Positions 1-10,366 of a DNA stretch of 64,000 nucleotides are shown here, in pieces. Position 1 is the stretch's first letter, and each line of letters opens with the position of its first letter. The translations under genes and the position numbers were made by a program. The DNA is taken from contig CM047431.1 of the NCBI GenBank assembly GCA_026168455.1, forward strand, positions 24,493,365 through 24,557,364, in the 5' to 3' direction. The notes below the pieces were generated by a model. The model did not search any database. It saw only the letters and a list, made by a program, of their open reading frames with translations, and was not told where the DNA came from. This stretch comes from Theocolax elegans (taxonomy: Eukaryota > Arthropoda > Insecta > Hymenoptera > Cerocephalidae).

Positions 1-430
1 GTTAAATGTTATTCCATTTTTTTATATTTTACAATCATGAATCTATGAATTAATTTAGTTTTCTGCAATAGAATCCAAAAACTAATTATTAAGCCCAGTT
101 TGAAGATCAAGTATATATATATATAGATATTAGTTTAAATACTATATGATTTATTAGATTTATTTATAGTGATTATACGCTGAAATTGTGTGACATTTTA
201 ATAAAAAATATAGCATTCATATTAATACAATTTCAGATATTTTTGTACGCTTTATGTACTGAAGTTCTAAAAAACAAACATTTATAGAAACTGTTATTAA
301 TAATTAATAATAAACAATTATTAGTAATTACAAACTGTGATTCAAAATATTTATTTACATACTTTTAACTAGAATTTGGTAATCTCCATTATTTTTCAAA
401 ATACAATTACATATTTATAATTAACGTCAA
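1..430. other. AT-rich intergenic sequence, no gene
   Basis: No coding or RNA signal. The tract contains short AT repeats, including a TA run near 111-122 and TAATAATTA-type repeats near 296-330. It is the left flank of the Gypsy-type element that follows; its last five bases (431-435, ACATA) belong to the presumed target-site duplication. Confidence 0.7.
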
Positions 431-435
431 ACATA

Positions 436-661
436 TATTAGCGGATACGCTCCTGACCGAGTGAGTAGAAGGGGGAATTCGGTGGTACTAATTGCCATGT
501 AGCGACATACGAGACAGAGCGAAAGAGACGCCGGTGTTGATCACACCTACTTGTAACGGCCGCCTAAGTGTAATTCTAACCGTGAATATATTAAACGATT
601 ATATTTTATTAACTCTACTCCCGTTATTTATTTCTTCCACACCTCGTTTCTATCCTCTCAA
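436..661 (+). repeat. 5' LTR of Gypsy-type element
   Basis: 226-bp direct repeat, identical to 4891-5116 except for one A/G difference about 20 bases in (CTGACCGAG versus CTGGCCGAG). A purine-rich run with AGTAGAAGGGGG lies inside the repeat, about 30-40 bases from its left edge, where a polypurine tract would normally lie just outside. The edge could therefore be misjudged, although the flanking ACATA duplication supports the boundary given. The sequence after it (AGTTCAGAAGTGGG) is where the primer-binding site should be; I could not assign a tRNA. Confidence 0.88.
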
Positions 662-795
662 AGTTCAGAAGTGGGATTCTTAATAATTGCCCTAAGGAAG
701 TGTGATTGTCATGGTAGATCAGCATAATAAAAACATGGAGCAGTTGGTAGCTTCGCAACGAGACGATCAAGCAAGATTTCGGCATACAATGGACA

Positions 796-2841
796 TTGGA
801 CACTATGTTATCGCAGTTATCCCATATGATGCAGTTGTTGGAATCAAGGGATAGAGAGATTGTAAAGTTGAGGGAAGCAGTGCAAGTGTCGAGAGCCAAC
901 GATGAACGTGGTCGCGAGGCTCAGCAGTCCAGTTCCGTTAGTTCAAGGAAGGTACCCATTACGGAAATTGCTTCGCAGATTCCAAAATTTAGTTTTGGAG
1001 AAGACGGGCCGTTGGGTTTGGAAGGCTGGTTGCGGAGAATAGAGAGTATCCGGACGACGTATGAGTTGGAAGACACGGTGATTAAAATGTTAGCTACCAA
1101 CAAGTTTTCGGACAAGGTGAGATGCTGGTATGAGTCCCAAGAGAGTCTATGGGACTTATCATGGAACGAACTGGTGAGCAAAATGAAAAAGATGTTTGGT
1201 GAGGTTAAAGACACGGCGAGGCTGATGGAGAAAATGCGGTTTCGAAGATGGAGACGGAATGAAAGGTTAGAGGACTATTATATCGATAAGTTGAATTTAG
1301 CTAGAAGAGTAGAATTATTGGATGCAGAGATTATACCACACGTCATTAGAGGCATAGACAATTTTGCGATAAGGAAACAGCTAGCAGCTGGACAGCATGC
1401 AAGTCTCGATAATCTATTTAAGGCAATTAAGAGTATATGCATGGCGGTGGTGGATCATGGGAAAGATCTTGTTAAGGAAAACGACAAAGACCGCAAGCCA
1501 CCAGGAAATTCAATGCTCAAGGGAAATAAAGAGAGGTACGAGGGTGATCAGTTGCCCGAACGCGAGAAGGCTAATTTAGGTAAACATTCGGATAGGCATT
1601 CTAACGTGCCTAACAACAATCGTTCAATTACTTGTTATCGATGTGGTCAGAGTGGGCATTTCGCGCGTTTGTGTACCATGCCAAGGCCGGATACAACAAC
1701 AAATAAAACTCAGTCCGAGCCCAATATCATGAATATTGAAACTTTATTCATGCCGAAAAATTCTACAGCGTATTATAAGAAAATTGAAACGGATAATGCC
1801 ACGCTAACTGCCTTGTTGGATACGGGGAGTACGAGCAACTTAATTAAAGAGAGTTGGCTTTCTCTTACGCACCACACCGAAAGTGTAAGTACTCCTTGTA
1901 TACTAAGAGGCTTTGGTAACCGAATAATATCAACAAATCGACGAGTAAAGTTCAAAGGTAGCGTAGACGGGAAAGCTTATATTATTCCCGCCTTGATTGT
2001 TCCAGCGGAGTCCATGTCAGCGGATGTAGTACTTGGGCAGGCATTTCTTGATTCGGTAACCTGGAGAAAAAACCCCGAAGGCATAACGTTTGAGCAAGAG
2101 GATAATTTGGATGACTTCATTCATTCGATGACGAACATCGAGGTTTCCGCTTCCGAACGACCGATTGTTGCGAATCCGGAGCTCACTATAGAGCAAAGGA
2201 ATCGTATCGCCGAAGCAATCTATGCCTGCGTTGGCAACCGGAATCGAGATCCTAAGAAATGTCCTGTGCGGCTACACATCGAGATGAAGGAGAACAAGGT
2301 TATCCGCGCGCGACCGAGAAGGTTTGCCTATCATGAAGAGATGGTCGTCGAGGAGATTGTTCGTAATTGGCTAAGCAAAGGTTACATCCGACCAAGTAAG
2401 TCCGAATTTGCGAGCCCGGTTACTCTGGCAAAAAAGGGTAACGGTGATTATAGACTGTGCGTCGATTACCGCGAGGTAAATAAATACACTGTACCGATGG
2501 TTAGGCCTATACCGCATATTGAAGACTTAATTTCGCGCTCGGGACAAAAGCGATTTTTCACGCGAATAGATTTAAAAGATGCGTTCTTTCATGTATTTAT
2601 AGAGGAAAATAGTATTAAGTATACGGCGTTTATTGTCGCAAGTGGCCAGTACGAATTCGTCGTTGCACCTTTCGGATTTCGGAACTCTCTCTTAATTTTC
2701 GCGGAGTTTATTACACACGTCTTCCAAGATTTGATAGCTAATGGTAACGTTAAAATATTTTTCGATGATATTTTAATAGCAACCGATACTATTCAAACAA
2801 ATTTCGAGATAATCGAACAGGTTGTCGACCGTATGCAATAA
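796..2841 (+). pseudogene. Gag-PR-RT part of Gypsy polyprotein, ends at in-frame stop
   Basis: 681 codons. The N-terminal third is a Gag capsid-like region, followed by a CCHC knuckle (CYRCGQSGHFARLC, about residues 280-293). Retropepsin with LLDTGS lies near residue 340. RT begins around residue 500 with RLCVDYREVN, IDLKDAFFH and the catalytic FFDDIL near residue 656, where the usual first Tyr of the YxDD box is Phe. It stops at TAA 2839-2841, within RT just after the catalytic box; the following codons continue the same frame and domain, so this is a premature stop and not a domain boundary. The protein would form particles and start reverse transcription. The start is the first ATG of the frame, 134 bases after the LTR. 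Confidence 0.9.
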
Positions 2842-4689
2842 TATGGTTTGGAGGCGCGAATTGATAAATGCGTTTTTGTAATGCCGGAAATTGAGTATTT
2901 AGGTTATAAATTACGTTGTAATGAGGTTAAGCTCGGATCGATAAAAACCGACGCGGTTAAATGTTTTCCGATTCCGCAAAATGTTAGACAACTTCGAGGT
3001 TTCCTCGGTCTTGCTAGTTGTTTTCGTCGATTCATTCGCGGGTATGCCTCTATAGTTTTACCATTAACAGAACTGTTGCGTAAGAATGTTGAGTTTAAAA
3101 TAGCCGACGAGCACATTAATGTAATAAATCAATTAAAAAATATTATAATGGCCGAGCCTGTCTTAAAAATTTTCGATTTTTATAAAGAAACGGAAGTGCA
3201 TACGGATGCTAGTTCCCGAGGTTACGGGGCCATTATGTTTCAAAAGCAGGACGATGGGTTATTTCACCCTGTATATTTTTATAGCGGTAGAACGACTGAC
3301 GCGGAGAGTAGACTCCATAGTTTTGAGTTGGAAACCTTAGCCATTATCAAGGCCCTCGAACGTTTTCGCGTTTATTTGATCGGTAAAAGATTCACCCTTG
3401 TAACTGACTGTAAGGCTTTAAAACAAACCTTAGAAAAAAAAGATGTAAACGCTAAAATATGTCGGTGGAGTTTAAGGTTACAAGAATTTGATTTTGAAAT
3501 ACAGCACCGTAAGGGTGAACAGTTACGACATGTAGATTCTTTAAGCAGATGTTTTGAAGTTAATACCGTTGAGAGTAAGTTCGAGGACTTATTGGCATTG
3601 GCTCAGGAGACCGATTCGGAAATTCAATTAATTAAATCAAAGGTTGAAAATAAAGACCCGTCCGTTCGAGATTATTTAATTATTAATAATAAAGTTTTTC
3701 GGCAGTTAATAGAGGATAAATTATTTGTAGTACCGAGACGGATGCGCCACGATCTTGTTTTAAAGATGCATAGTGATATTGCCCATCTGAGTGTTGATAA
3801 AATCTGCGATGAAATTCGAAAAAATTATTATTTCTCAAATATGAGAAAATACGTAAAAAAATGTTTGTCTAATTATATAAAATGTCTCGAATATAATCGG
3901 AAGCAATATATAAATGAAGGATTTCTTCATCCTATCGAAAAAGAAACTCGTCCATGGGAGACGTTGCATATCGACCATGTCGGTCCCCTTGTTCGAAAGA
4001 CGAAAGGACACAGGCATTTCCTCGGGGTTATTGACGGATTTTCGAAATTCATAGTGTTGCGTCCTACTAAATCAACTGCTTCAAATGAGGTTATAAAAAT
4101 CCTTGAGAAATTGTTTGATCTTTTCAGCGTTCCCAAAAGAATAATTTCCGACCGAGGTACAGCGTTTACCAGTGCCGACTTCGAAGAATTTTGTAAGAGT
4201 AGGGGAATCGAACATGTCAAAATTGTTGTTAGAACACCGAGAGCAAACGGCCAAATCGAGCGATATAATCAGACAATAATGCCTGCTGTTTGTAAACTTA
4301 CGGTTGCGCCTAATCGTTGGCACGAATGTTTAAACCAGGTACAACTTGCTCTTAATAGTACTATACAGAAAACTATAAATCGATCTCCGGGAGAAGTTAT
4401 GTTTGGATGTAAATTACGGCGTGGTAGCGTTGATGTGGCGAGCGAGCTCATTGACCAGGAACTTTTGTACGAAGATCACCGATTAAATTGTTCGAAGTTG
4501 CGTGAGGAGGTCATGGTAAAGATTCGAGATAGCCAAGGAAATACTGCTAACCGATACAATTTGCGTAGAAAACCTTATCCTATGTACGAACCCGGTGACT
4601 ACGTAATGATCAAGCCCACGGTTTTGGATGTTAATGGAAGTAAAAAATTAAGCAAGCGTTTTGTTGGTCCGTATCAAATAATAAAATAA
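2842..4689 (+). pseudogene. RT C-terminus, RNase H and integrase of the Gypsy element
   Basis: Continues the frame of the preceding segment without shift. It holds the RT thumb/connection (LRGFLGLASCFRRFI), RNase H (HTDASSRGYGA, then TDCKAL) and integrase. The integrase N-terminal zinc site has the His pair (HSDIAH), but the first Cys of the expected Cys pair is a Tyr, so zinc binding may be lost. The D,D,E core is visible: Asp in LHIDHVGPL, Asp in ISDRGTAFTS, Glu in GQIERYNQT. The segment ends at TAA 4687-4689 in the C-terminal GPY-like region, with coding continuing in frame. Original role: cDNA completion and insertion. Confidence 0.9.
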
Positions 4690-4896
4690 TTGGATCTTGA
4701 TCGTTATGTAGTGGGAGATATTCCCGGTCACCCGATGAAGCAAAAATTGTATGAATCGATTCTATCGCCCGATCGGTTAAAACCGTGGATTAGTTTAAAA
4801 GTTAAGTGCTCCGATACCGAATCGGAGAGCGATGCGAACGAGGAATGTGACAACGATGACGGAGCATCTCCTGGTCAGGAATCGCCGAGCTATTAG
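4690..4896 (+). pseudogene. C-terminal tail of Gypsy integrase after second stop
   Basis: 68 codons in the same frame as the two preceding segments, rich in acidic residues toward the end (SDTESESDANEE). The terminal TAG lies only a few bases inside the 3' LTR, so the polyprotein frame runs to the LTR edge. Together the three segments would make one Gag-Pol frame of about 1,366 codons including two stops. Confidence 0.75.
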
Positions 4897-5116
4897 CGGA
4901 TACGCTCCTGGCCGAGTGAGTAGAAGGGGGAATTCGGTGGTACTAATTGCCATGTAGCGACATACGAGACAGAGCGAAAGAGACGCCGGTGTTGATCACA
5001 CCTACTTGTAACGGCCGCCTAAGTGTAATTCTAACCGTGAATATATTAAACGATTATATTTTATTAACTCTACTCCCGTTATTTATTTCTTCCACACCTC
5101 GTTTCTATCCTCTCAA
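4891..5116 (+). repeat. 3' LTR of Gypsy-type element
   Basis: Matches 436-661 base for base apart from one transition. It is followed by ACATA (5117-5121), the same five bases that precede the 5' LTR. Confidence 0.88.
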
Positions 5117-5121
5117 ACATA

Positions 5122-6105
5122 CTTTGTAAACACTTTTCTATTAATTATATTTACATTTTAATTATAATTTACATTTCCTTATTACTTATAATATCAGAAT
5201 ATCAATAGTTAATTGTAATTGTCTTTTATGTAAGACATACTATCAGCCTTTTAAGATTTTTTTAAGTGTAACATATCTGAGTAAAATGATAAGTTATGAA
5301 ATATATGATAAATCTCCCGAAAAGTGTAAAATATTGTAATATAAATATTTATAATTAATAATAATGGAACATGAACAAATATAATATAATTATACATGTA
5401 TTTCTTACTTCTTTAATTCGAGCAACTAATCCAATCTGTAATATTACATAAATACCCAAAAAGGTGCTAATAACCGCTAATAAATGCATGAAATAGCAAA
5501 TAATTATTAATAACTGCAAATTAGTACAAATAATTAAAATATTCAATTGGGTTTGAAACGCTAATAACAATTATTAACAGTTATTATCAGATATATGCAT
5601 TCATTTGCAGCTATACATAGTTTATAGCAATTTTGTGAACTTCTAAGCAGAATCAAACAATTTTTAGAAATAGTTATTAGCAGTTGTTTACCGTTTTTAG
5701 CAGTATTGAATAGATTATATTAATTATTTGCATTTATATGCAGTTTAGCTCTCTAATTATATTATAGCACAAAAAGGGAATTGCAAAAAATAGCATATAA
5801 TTGCAAATAACTATTAGTAACACAAAAAAACTGCTAATATTTGCTAATAATTTTCATAATATCTGTCGAATTTTGTGTTAGAATTTTTAAAAATGCTAAT
5901 AATTGCATGTAACTATTTGCAACTACAAATAACTGAAACTGCTGGAAATGCTCAGTTAAAACCGAATACTTAATACCGATTACGAAATTGTTGATCGGTT
6001 AAGGTATGGATTCTCGCAACACGGCAAAGCCAGATTGTAACAGATTGTTAAAGGGGGTTCAATTCTCAATTTTTAATAATTAATTAATAGAAAAGTAGAA
6101 AAGTC
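5122..6105. repeat. AT-rich sequence with degenerate CTAATAA/TTGCAAATAA repeats
   Basis: No gene. From about 5450 to 5950 short motifs such as TAATAACTGCAAAT and GCTAATAATTGCA recur in both orientations at irregular spacing, giving a simple repeat-like texture. The same motifs occur left of the Gypsy element (about 296-335), so that element probably landed in this repetitive tract. Confidence 0.5.
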
Positions 6106-6354
6106 TGTGAAAAAATAAGAGAAGAGGCGCCTTCGTTTATTGACAATCTAACTGTGTGCTGAATTTTAGATTAAAATATTATTGTGTTTTCGAGAAAAGT
6201 CTTACCAAAAATATCAAATCTTTTCACCTTGTTGAGGTTAGGTTCACATTTTTGGTAAGACTTTTCTCAAAAACGCAATATAATTTTAATCTGAAATTCA
6301 GTACACAGTTACATTATTAATAAACGAAGGCGCCACTTCTCTTATTTTTTCACA
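6106..6354. repeat. Hairpin MITE of about 250 bp
   Basis: Near-perfect inverted repeat. The left arm starts TGTGAAAAAATAAGAGAAG at 6106 and the right arm ends with its complement at 6354; the arms pair inward to GAGAAAAGTCTTACC (about 6192-6206) and its complement, leaving a loop of about 35 bases containing GAGGTTAGGTTCAC. The arms are about 105 bases with few mismatches. It has no coding capacity. I could not define a convincing target duplication. Confidence 0.85.
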
Positions 6355-7028
6355 TAAGTACTGTTTTATTTACAAATTTTTTACTAATAATCACGATTGC
6401 CGATAAAGTAGGGAGGATAAATATTGACTATGGCACCCCGTTAAAAAAGAAATAGTATAAAGAATCGGTTTACGTCGGAATATGTCGGGTAAAATGGTGT
6501 AGAGACGAAATAGTTGTAGTATTTTTAATAGCAAAATTATTATTATGAAATCAGATTTAGGTGGATCATTTATTTCCGCACAAATTGGTTGTGAGAAGCT
6601 GGTAGATATAGCTGTTCAGTTTGGTTTCAATTGGGAATTCTTCAATTTGATACAGTCCAATAGAAACGGTTAGAATCAGATGGTGATGGGTAGTAATACG
6701 TTTTTCCATAACTTCTACACAGTTATAGTTCGTAGCAATTAAATTATATACTCTTTGTAATCGGTTTCTGTCGCAGATTAATTTGTCGTATAATCTAGTC
6801 GGTTCTAATCAAGAATTCGGATCTTTTTCAGGTTATGATCGGGAGCAATCTGCTCGATTAAAGTTTAATCTTGTAGAGTGAGTTCTGATCGAGAATTACC
6901 TGTCACCTACAAATCATATTATTAGTCAGATGTAATCATTTAATTAGAGCTAATCGAATTTCACTACAATCAATTTTTATATGAAAACCATGACTATAAA
7001 ATTTTTTAGTCCATTGCAATTGACGCTG
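6355..7028. other. AT-rich sequence, no gene seen
   Basis: No supported ORF or RNA. The 6770-6960 stretch is enriched in TAATC/GATTA-type words, as in decayed repeat sequence, but nothing is assignable. Confidence 0.5.
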
Positions 7029-7110
7029 TTAAAAAAAACACGTGATACATACACGTGAAATAAGACGTACTATATACTGTCGCGTCATGATAGACGCAAC
7101 GTACACACAT
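7029..7110 (+). repeat. Terminus of the CTGTTAAAAAAACACGTG repeat family
   Basis: GCTGTTAAAAAAAACACG at 7029 matches the reverse complement of 21500-21540 (TCACGTGTTTTTTTAACAGG) and of 51015-51054. The ACGTG-rich continuation (ATACACGTGAAATA) is shared too. It is probably one end of a transposable element or MITE; the partner end of this copy is not identified. A (CA)n/(CG)n-rich microsatellite follows at about 7100-7160. Confidence 0.55.
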
Positions 7111-7328
7111 GCGCGTACACATACACACACACACACATACGCACACACGTACGCACGCATTTAATACTCAAAGTAGGATGTCCTCGTCAAGACAGGAACC
7201 GCTATGAAAAATTCTAGCCAATAACTTAATTAGGACACGCATGACAAAGAATAAATTAATTAAGTAAATGTACAATGTTGTAACCAAATTTGATTGGTCA
7301 AGAGGAACAAAACTCCACGCCAAACCCT

Positions 7329-7345
7329 TGATATAAATAGGGATG
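7329..7345 (+). promoter_or_regulatory. Putative LTR core promoter (TATA box)
   Basis: GATATAAATAGGGATG is a clear TATA box, followed about 30 bases on by a CT-rich start region (TGTTCTTGCTCTTTAG). It lies upstream of the foldback element and of the U5-like sequence ending at 8678, so it could be the U3/R promoter of the errantivirus-like element's 5' LTR, now split by the foldback. The 3' LTR counterpart is missing, so this stays tentative. Confidence 0.4.
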
Positions 7346-7817
7346 TCGCGCCGGGGGTGTGTGTTCTTGCTCTTTAGTCCTTTCTCAAGTAAGGTAAAAT
7401 CCTGTATCCAAAATTTAACGCGAAATACAGCAAGAAAATCGAAAGTCTTTGTTCAGTATCTTTAAACCTTCAAACACCAGTCATTTTCCTATTCCCTTTA
7501 AAATCCCAATTAGTCCCCTACTAGCACACAACGTTGTAGCAACGTTGTGGCAAGGTTATTTTGACAACGTTACAACGTTGTTATAAAAGTTATTAAAACG
7601 TTGGAGCAACGTTGCTACAACGTGGGATATGTCCGCTAAGATTTATGTAAGTTGCCGCGATAGGTGGAAAGAACGTTGTGACAACGTTTGAGCAACGTTG
7701 AAAATGCCTTCGAAAAATGTATTTATAAAAATTTTAAAAAAGTCCTGGGCAAGCGAAAAAATACATTTTTAAATGCACAAAATTTTAACTAATAAAAAAA
7801 AATTAAAAAAAATTTTC

Positions 7818-7890
7818 AACCCGCGGGAATTGAACTTGGGATTTTTAGATCCGGAGGTTTACTCTCTACCAACTGAGCTATTTTGTTGTT
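7818..7890 (-). other. tRNA-like module, left arm of foldback (degenerate)
   Basis: On the minus strand it contains an A box (TAGCTCAGTTGGTAGAG) and a B box (GTTCAATTCCC) at tRNA spacing. Acceptor pairing is poor and the variable region is short, so it is a tRNA-derived relic. It is slightly diverged from its mirror copy at 7975-8048, so the arms are evolving separately. Confidence 0.65.
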
Positions 7891-7974
7891 CCTGTCATTA
7901 AATTAACTTTTGGTTATAAACTACTATCAAAGTATGCTTCGAAATTAATAACCTAAAGTTAATTTAATGACAGG

Positions 7975-8048
7975 AACAACAAAATAGCTCAGTTGGTAGA
8001 GAGCAAGCCTTCGGAGCTGAAGATCCAAGGTTCAATTCCCGCGGGTTG
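7975..8048 (+). other. tRNA-like module, right arm of foldback (degenerate)
   Basis: TAGCTCAGTTGGTAGAG (A box) and GGTTCAATTCC (B box) flank CTGAAGA, the anticodon-loop sequence of tRNA-Phe(GAA). The anticodon and T stems have mismatches and the acceptor stem does not close. It could act as an internal Pol III promoter, but not as a tRNA. Confidence 0.65.
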
Positions 8049-8353
8049 AAAATTTTTTTTTATTTTTTTTTTTATTAGTTAAAATTTTGTGGATTTAAAA
8101 ATGTATTTTTTCGCTTGCCCAGAACATTTTTAAATTTTTATATGAAATACATTTTTCAAAGGCATTTTCAACGTTGCTCAAACGTTATCACAACGTTATT
8201 TCCATCTATCGCGGCAACTTACATAAATCTTAGCGGACATATCCCACGTTGTAGCAACGTTGCACCAACGTTTCAACATCTTTTATTACAACGTTGTAAC
8301 GTTATCAAAACAACGTTGCCACAATGTTGCTACAACGTTGTGTGCTAGTAGGG

Positions 8354-8680
8354 TCTATACCGCATTTCTATTGTAAGGGAGTATTTGCATTGAGGATCAA
8401 CGAGAGCGAGAAAGACAGCCGAGCAGTTGCAGCCACCGGTCAACCGTAGATCTCCCGCCCGATAAGGTTAGTTGTTTTCCTTTCCTCGTCTTCACTCATT
8501 GTTGCACCTCGGGCTTACCCATGCACGTAAATTTCGGAAGGGTCTATGACCTGTGCTATACCGAGGAGAATTGCCACCCATCCTTGACGCTATACGCGTA
8601 CTAAAACGAGGAACTTCTATTTTTAATTTAAATTTAGTCCATTTAATTTTTCTACGTTACGTCCATCCTAGGACGTAAAA
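8354..8680 (+). repeat. R/U5-like end of 5' LTR of errantivirus-like element
   Basis: The last 62 bases (8617-8678, ending CCTAGGACGTAA) match 20955-21016 and 21222-21283 with three substitutions, and the sequence directly downstream is a retroviral-type primer-binding site. The LTR start cannot be fixed because the other LTR is truncated; it probably began upstream of the foldback, near or before the TATA box at 7329. Confidence 0.65.
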
Positions 8681-8682
8681 AG

Positions 8683-8695
8683 TGGGGGCTCGTCC
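8683..8695 (+). promoter_or_regulatory. Primer-binding site, tRNA-Pro type
   Basis: TGGGGGCTCGTCC, five bases after the LTR-end match, is the primer-binding site motif known for tRNA-Pro-primed retroviruses. It marks where minus-strand cDNA synthesis would start and fixes the LTR/internal boundary. Confidence 0.75.
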
Positions 8696-8721
8696 TAAAA
8701 ATTAAAGAAGGATTAGAACAA

Positions 8722-9654
8722 TTGTCTTCCTTATTAGCACAGATCATGGGTACCAATGAAAAAGAGAATTCTCGAAATAAAGACGCGGCTTCAATTGTGC
8801 TTAAGCAGGCGCTTAAAATAAACTCAGATTTTTGTGTTGAAAATCCAGACAAATCTTTAGCTAGTTTGTTAAAATTTTTTAAAGATAGGCACGATAGCGG
8901 GATACATTTGTCAGATGAAGCAGTAGGTCTCGATAAAAATATACCTATAATAATTGACTTGTTAAAGGAATTCGTAGACAAAAAAGATATAATAGAATTT
9001 TGCGAAGATAAGTATCTAATTGAAGCTTTGGGTGATTTTATAGAAAAAAGAGTAAATCCAAAATTAATAATCGATTATATTATCGGAAACTTAGAAGCAA
9101 AAACAAAAGTAGAAGTAAATGGGATAGGTTTTAAACCCGAACTAACAGACGATAACACAACCTATTTTTCGGCAGAAAATGCAACAATTAAAAATGCAAA
9201 AACTTCAGAACAGCAAATGAAACCTGAAATTGTTAAACGGGATAATAATGTCAGATTTACTGTAAGCACACCAATTTTACCAAATAACAGTAATAATATT
9301 AATTTAGTATCGGAGAGATTACCAAGATTAAATTCGTATTTAACAAACTCAACCTTAGGACAAGTGAGGCTCCTTTCTATAAAAGACGCACTTGAATTAA
9401 TTCCAAAATATAATGGGGTACATATTCCATTGAGTCAATTTATTGACGGATGTAGAGAAGCCTGCAACATAATACATGAACAATATGAACCGGACCTCGC
9501 GAAATTAATTAAAATGAGATTATATGGAGAAGCATTGAAGAGTGCAGCAAAAAAAAGTTTTGAATCGATTGAAGATATTGCAAAGTTTTTTGATAGTATT
9601 TTTGTGTCTGCGAAATCTTATCATGAACTACACGGTGAATTAGCTAATGTATGA
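8722..9654 (+). pseudogene. Gag (matrix/capsid) of errantivirus-like element
   Basis: 310 codons starting 27 bases after the primer site. The C-terminal 90 residues form a recognisable Gypsy-type capsid region (IPKYNGVHIPLSQFIDG, then KLIKMRLYGEALKSA and SYHELHGELANV). The N-terminal 200 residues are hydrophilic and unassigned. The frame stops exactly where the capsid sequence continues in another frame, so a 1-base indel near 9650 broke the gene. It would form the particle shell. Confidence 0.8.
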
Positions 9655-10366
9655 AGCAGCTAGAAGAGAAAAAAGGTTAACTAATAATTTCAATCGATCT
9701 TTAGAAAATGATTTAGTAAAAATTTTTATTCGCGGTTTACATTGGGTAATAAAAGCACGAATGGGGCAAGTGTGTAAATTGGATGAAGCTACTGCAGAAA
9801 CTATAGAAATCGAAAGAGATTTTGCATGCTATGAAGTAGAAGAGTTAAATGAAACAATTAAAGTCATAACAGAAAATAAAAATCCTATACAAAGAGTCCA
9901 TTTTGCCGAGACAAAATATACCGATAAATGCCAACTTTGCGGGAGACAGAGCCACCTGGCACCGAAATGCTGGCATTTAGAAAAAATGAGACAACCCCAA
10001 GCCAGGGAAAGACGGCCTACGAATGACTAGGCGGAGTCTCGAGAGTCACGCAGACCGCAACAATGGCCAGGTGAAAAACGGACTAATGAATTTAAACAGC
10101 AAGAAAATCAATATGTTCGTCGCCAAAATGCAACCTTCCCAAAACAAAATTATACAAATACAGAAAGGATATGCAGATACTGCAAAAAAGAGGGCCATAT
10201 TATAGATGAATGTAGAAAACGGGAATTTAATAATCGAAGTCGAGAGAACCGATCGGAAAACGAAAATGGTCTCCGACAACAGGGCGCGAGACGAGAGACC
10301 GAGTACACGAGGCGCCCGAGTTACAAAAAACAGGAACCCACATCATCAAAAGATATGTTCGATTAA
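9647..10366 (+). pseudogene. Gag C-terminus with two zinc knuckles, one in-frame stop
   Basis: Picks up the capsid in the new frame (YEAARREKRLTNNF). The first knuckle is CQLCGRQSHLAPKC, followed by a TAG stop at 10028-10030, then the same frame continues to a second knuckle CRYCKKEGHIIDEC (about 10172-10213) and a basic tail ending at TAA 10364-10366. The knuckles would bind genomic RNA. The protease frame overlaps its end. Confidence 0.8.

Larger units (their letters stand above)
436..5116 (+). mobile_element. Gypsy-type LTR retrotransposon, near-complete
   Basis: A 4.7-kb element bounded by 226-bp direct repeats (436-661 and 4891-5116) that differ at one base, with ACATA on both outer sides as a probable 5-bp target-site duplication. 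Between them lies one long frame carrying Gag zinc knuckle, retropepsin, RT, RNase H and integrase in Ty3/Gypsy order. There is no env. The frame carries two in-frame stops, so this copy should not make a full polyprotein. The low LTR divergence implies recent insertion, so the damage is either very recent or was already in a copy mobilised in trans. The single-frame Gag-Pol recalls the mag-type clade, but the clade call is tentative. Confidence 0.93.
7516..8353. mobile_element. 838-bp palindromic foldback element carrying two tRNA-like modules
   Basis: Left end CCCTACTAGCACACAACG at 7516 pairs with CGTTGTGTGCTAGTAGGG ending at 8353. Both arms carry multiple CAACGTTG-type short repeats, a shared single-copy stretch (TGTCCGCTAAGATTTATG) and a tRNA-like module near the centre; the loop is around 7920-7950. 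It encodes no protein. TA dinucleotides sit symmetrically at both ends, compatible with a TA duplication, but the matching CCC/GGG outside makes the edge ambiguous. It lies between a TATA box and the U5-like end of an LTR, so it probably inserted into that LTR. Confidence 0.88.
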
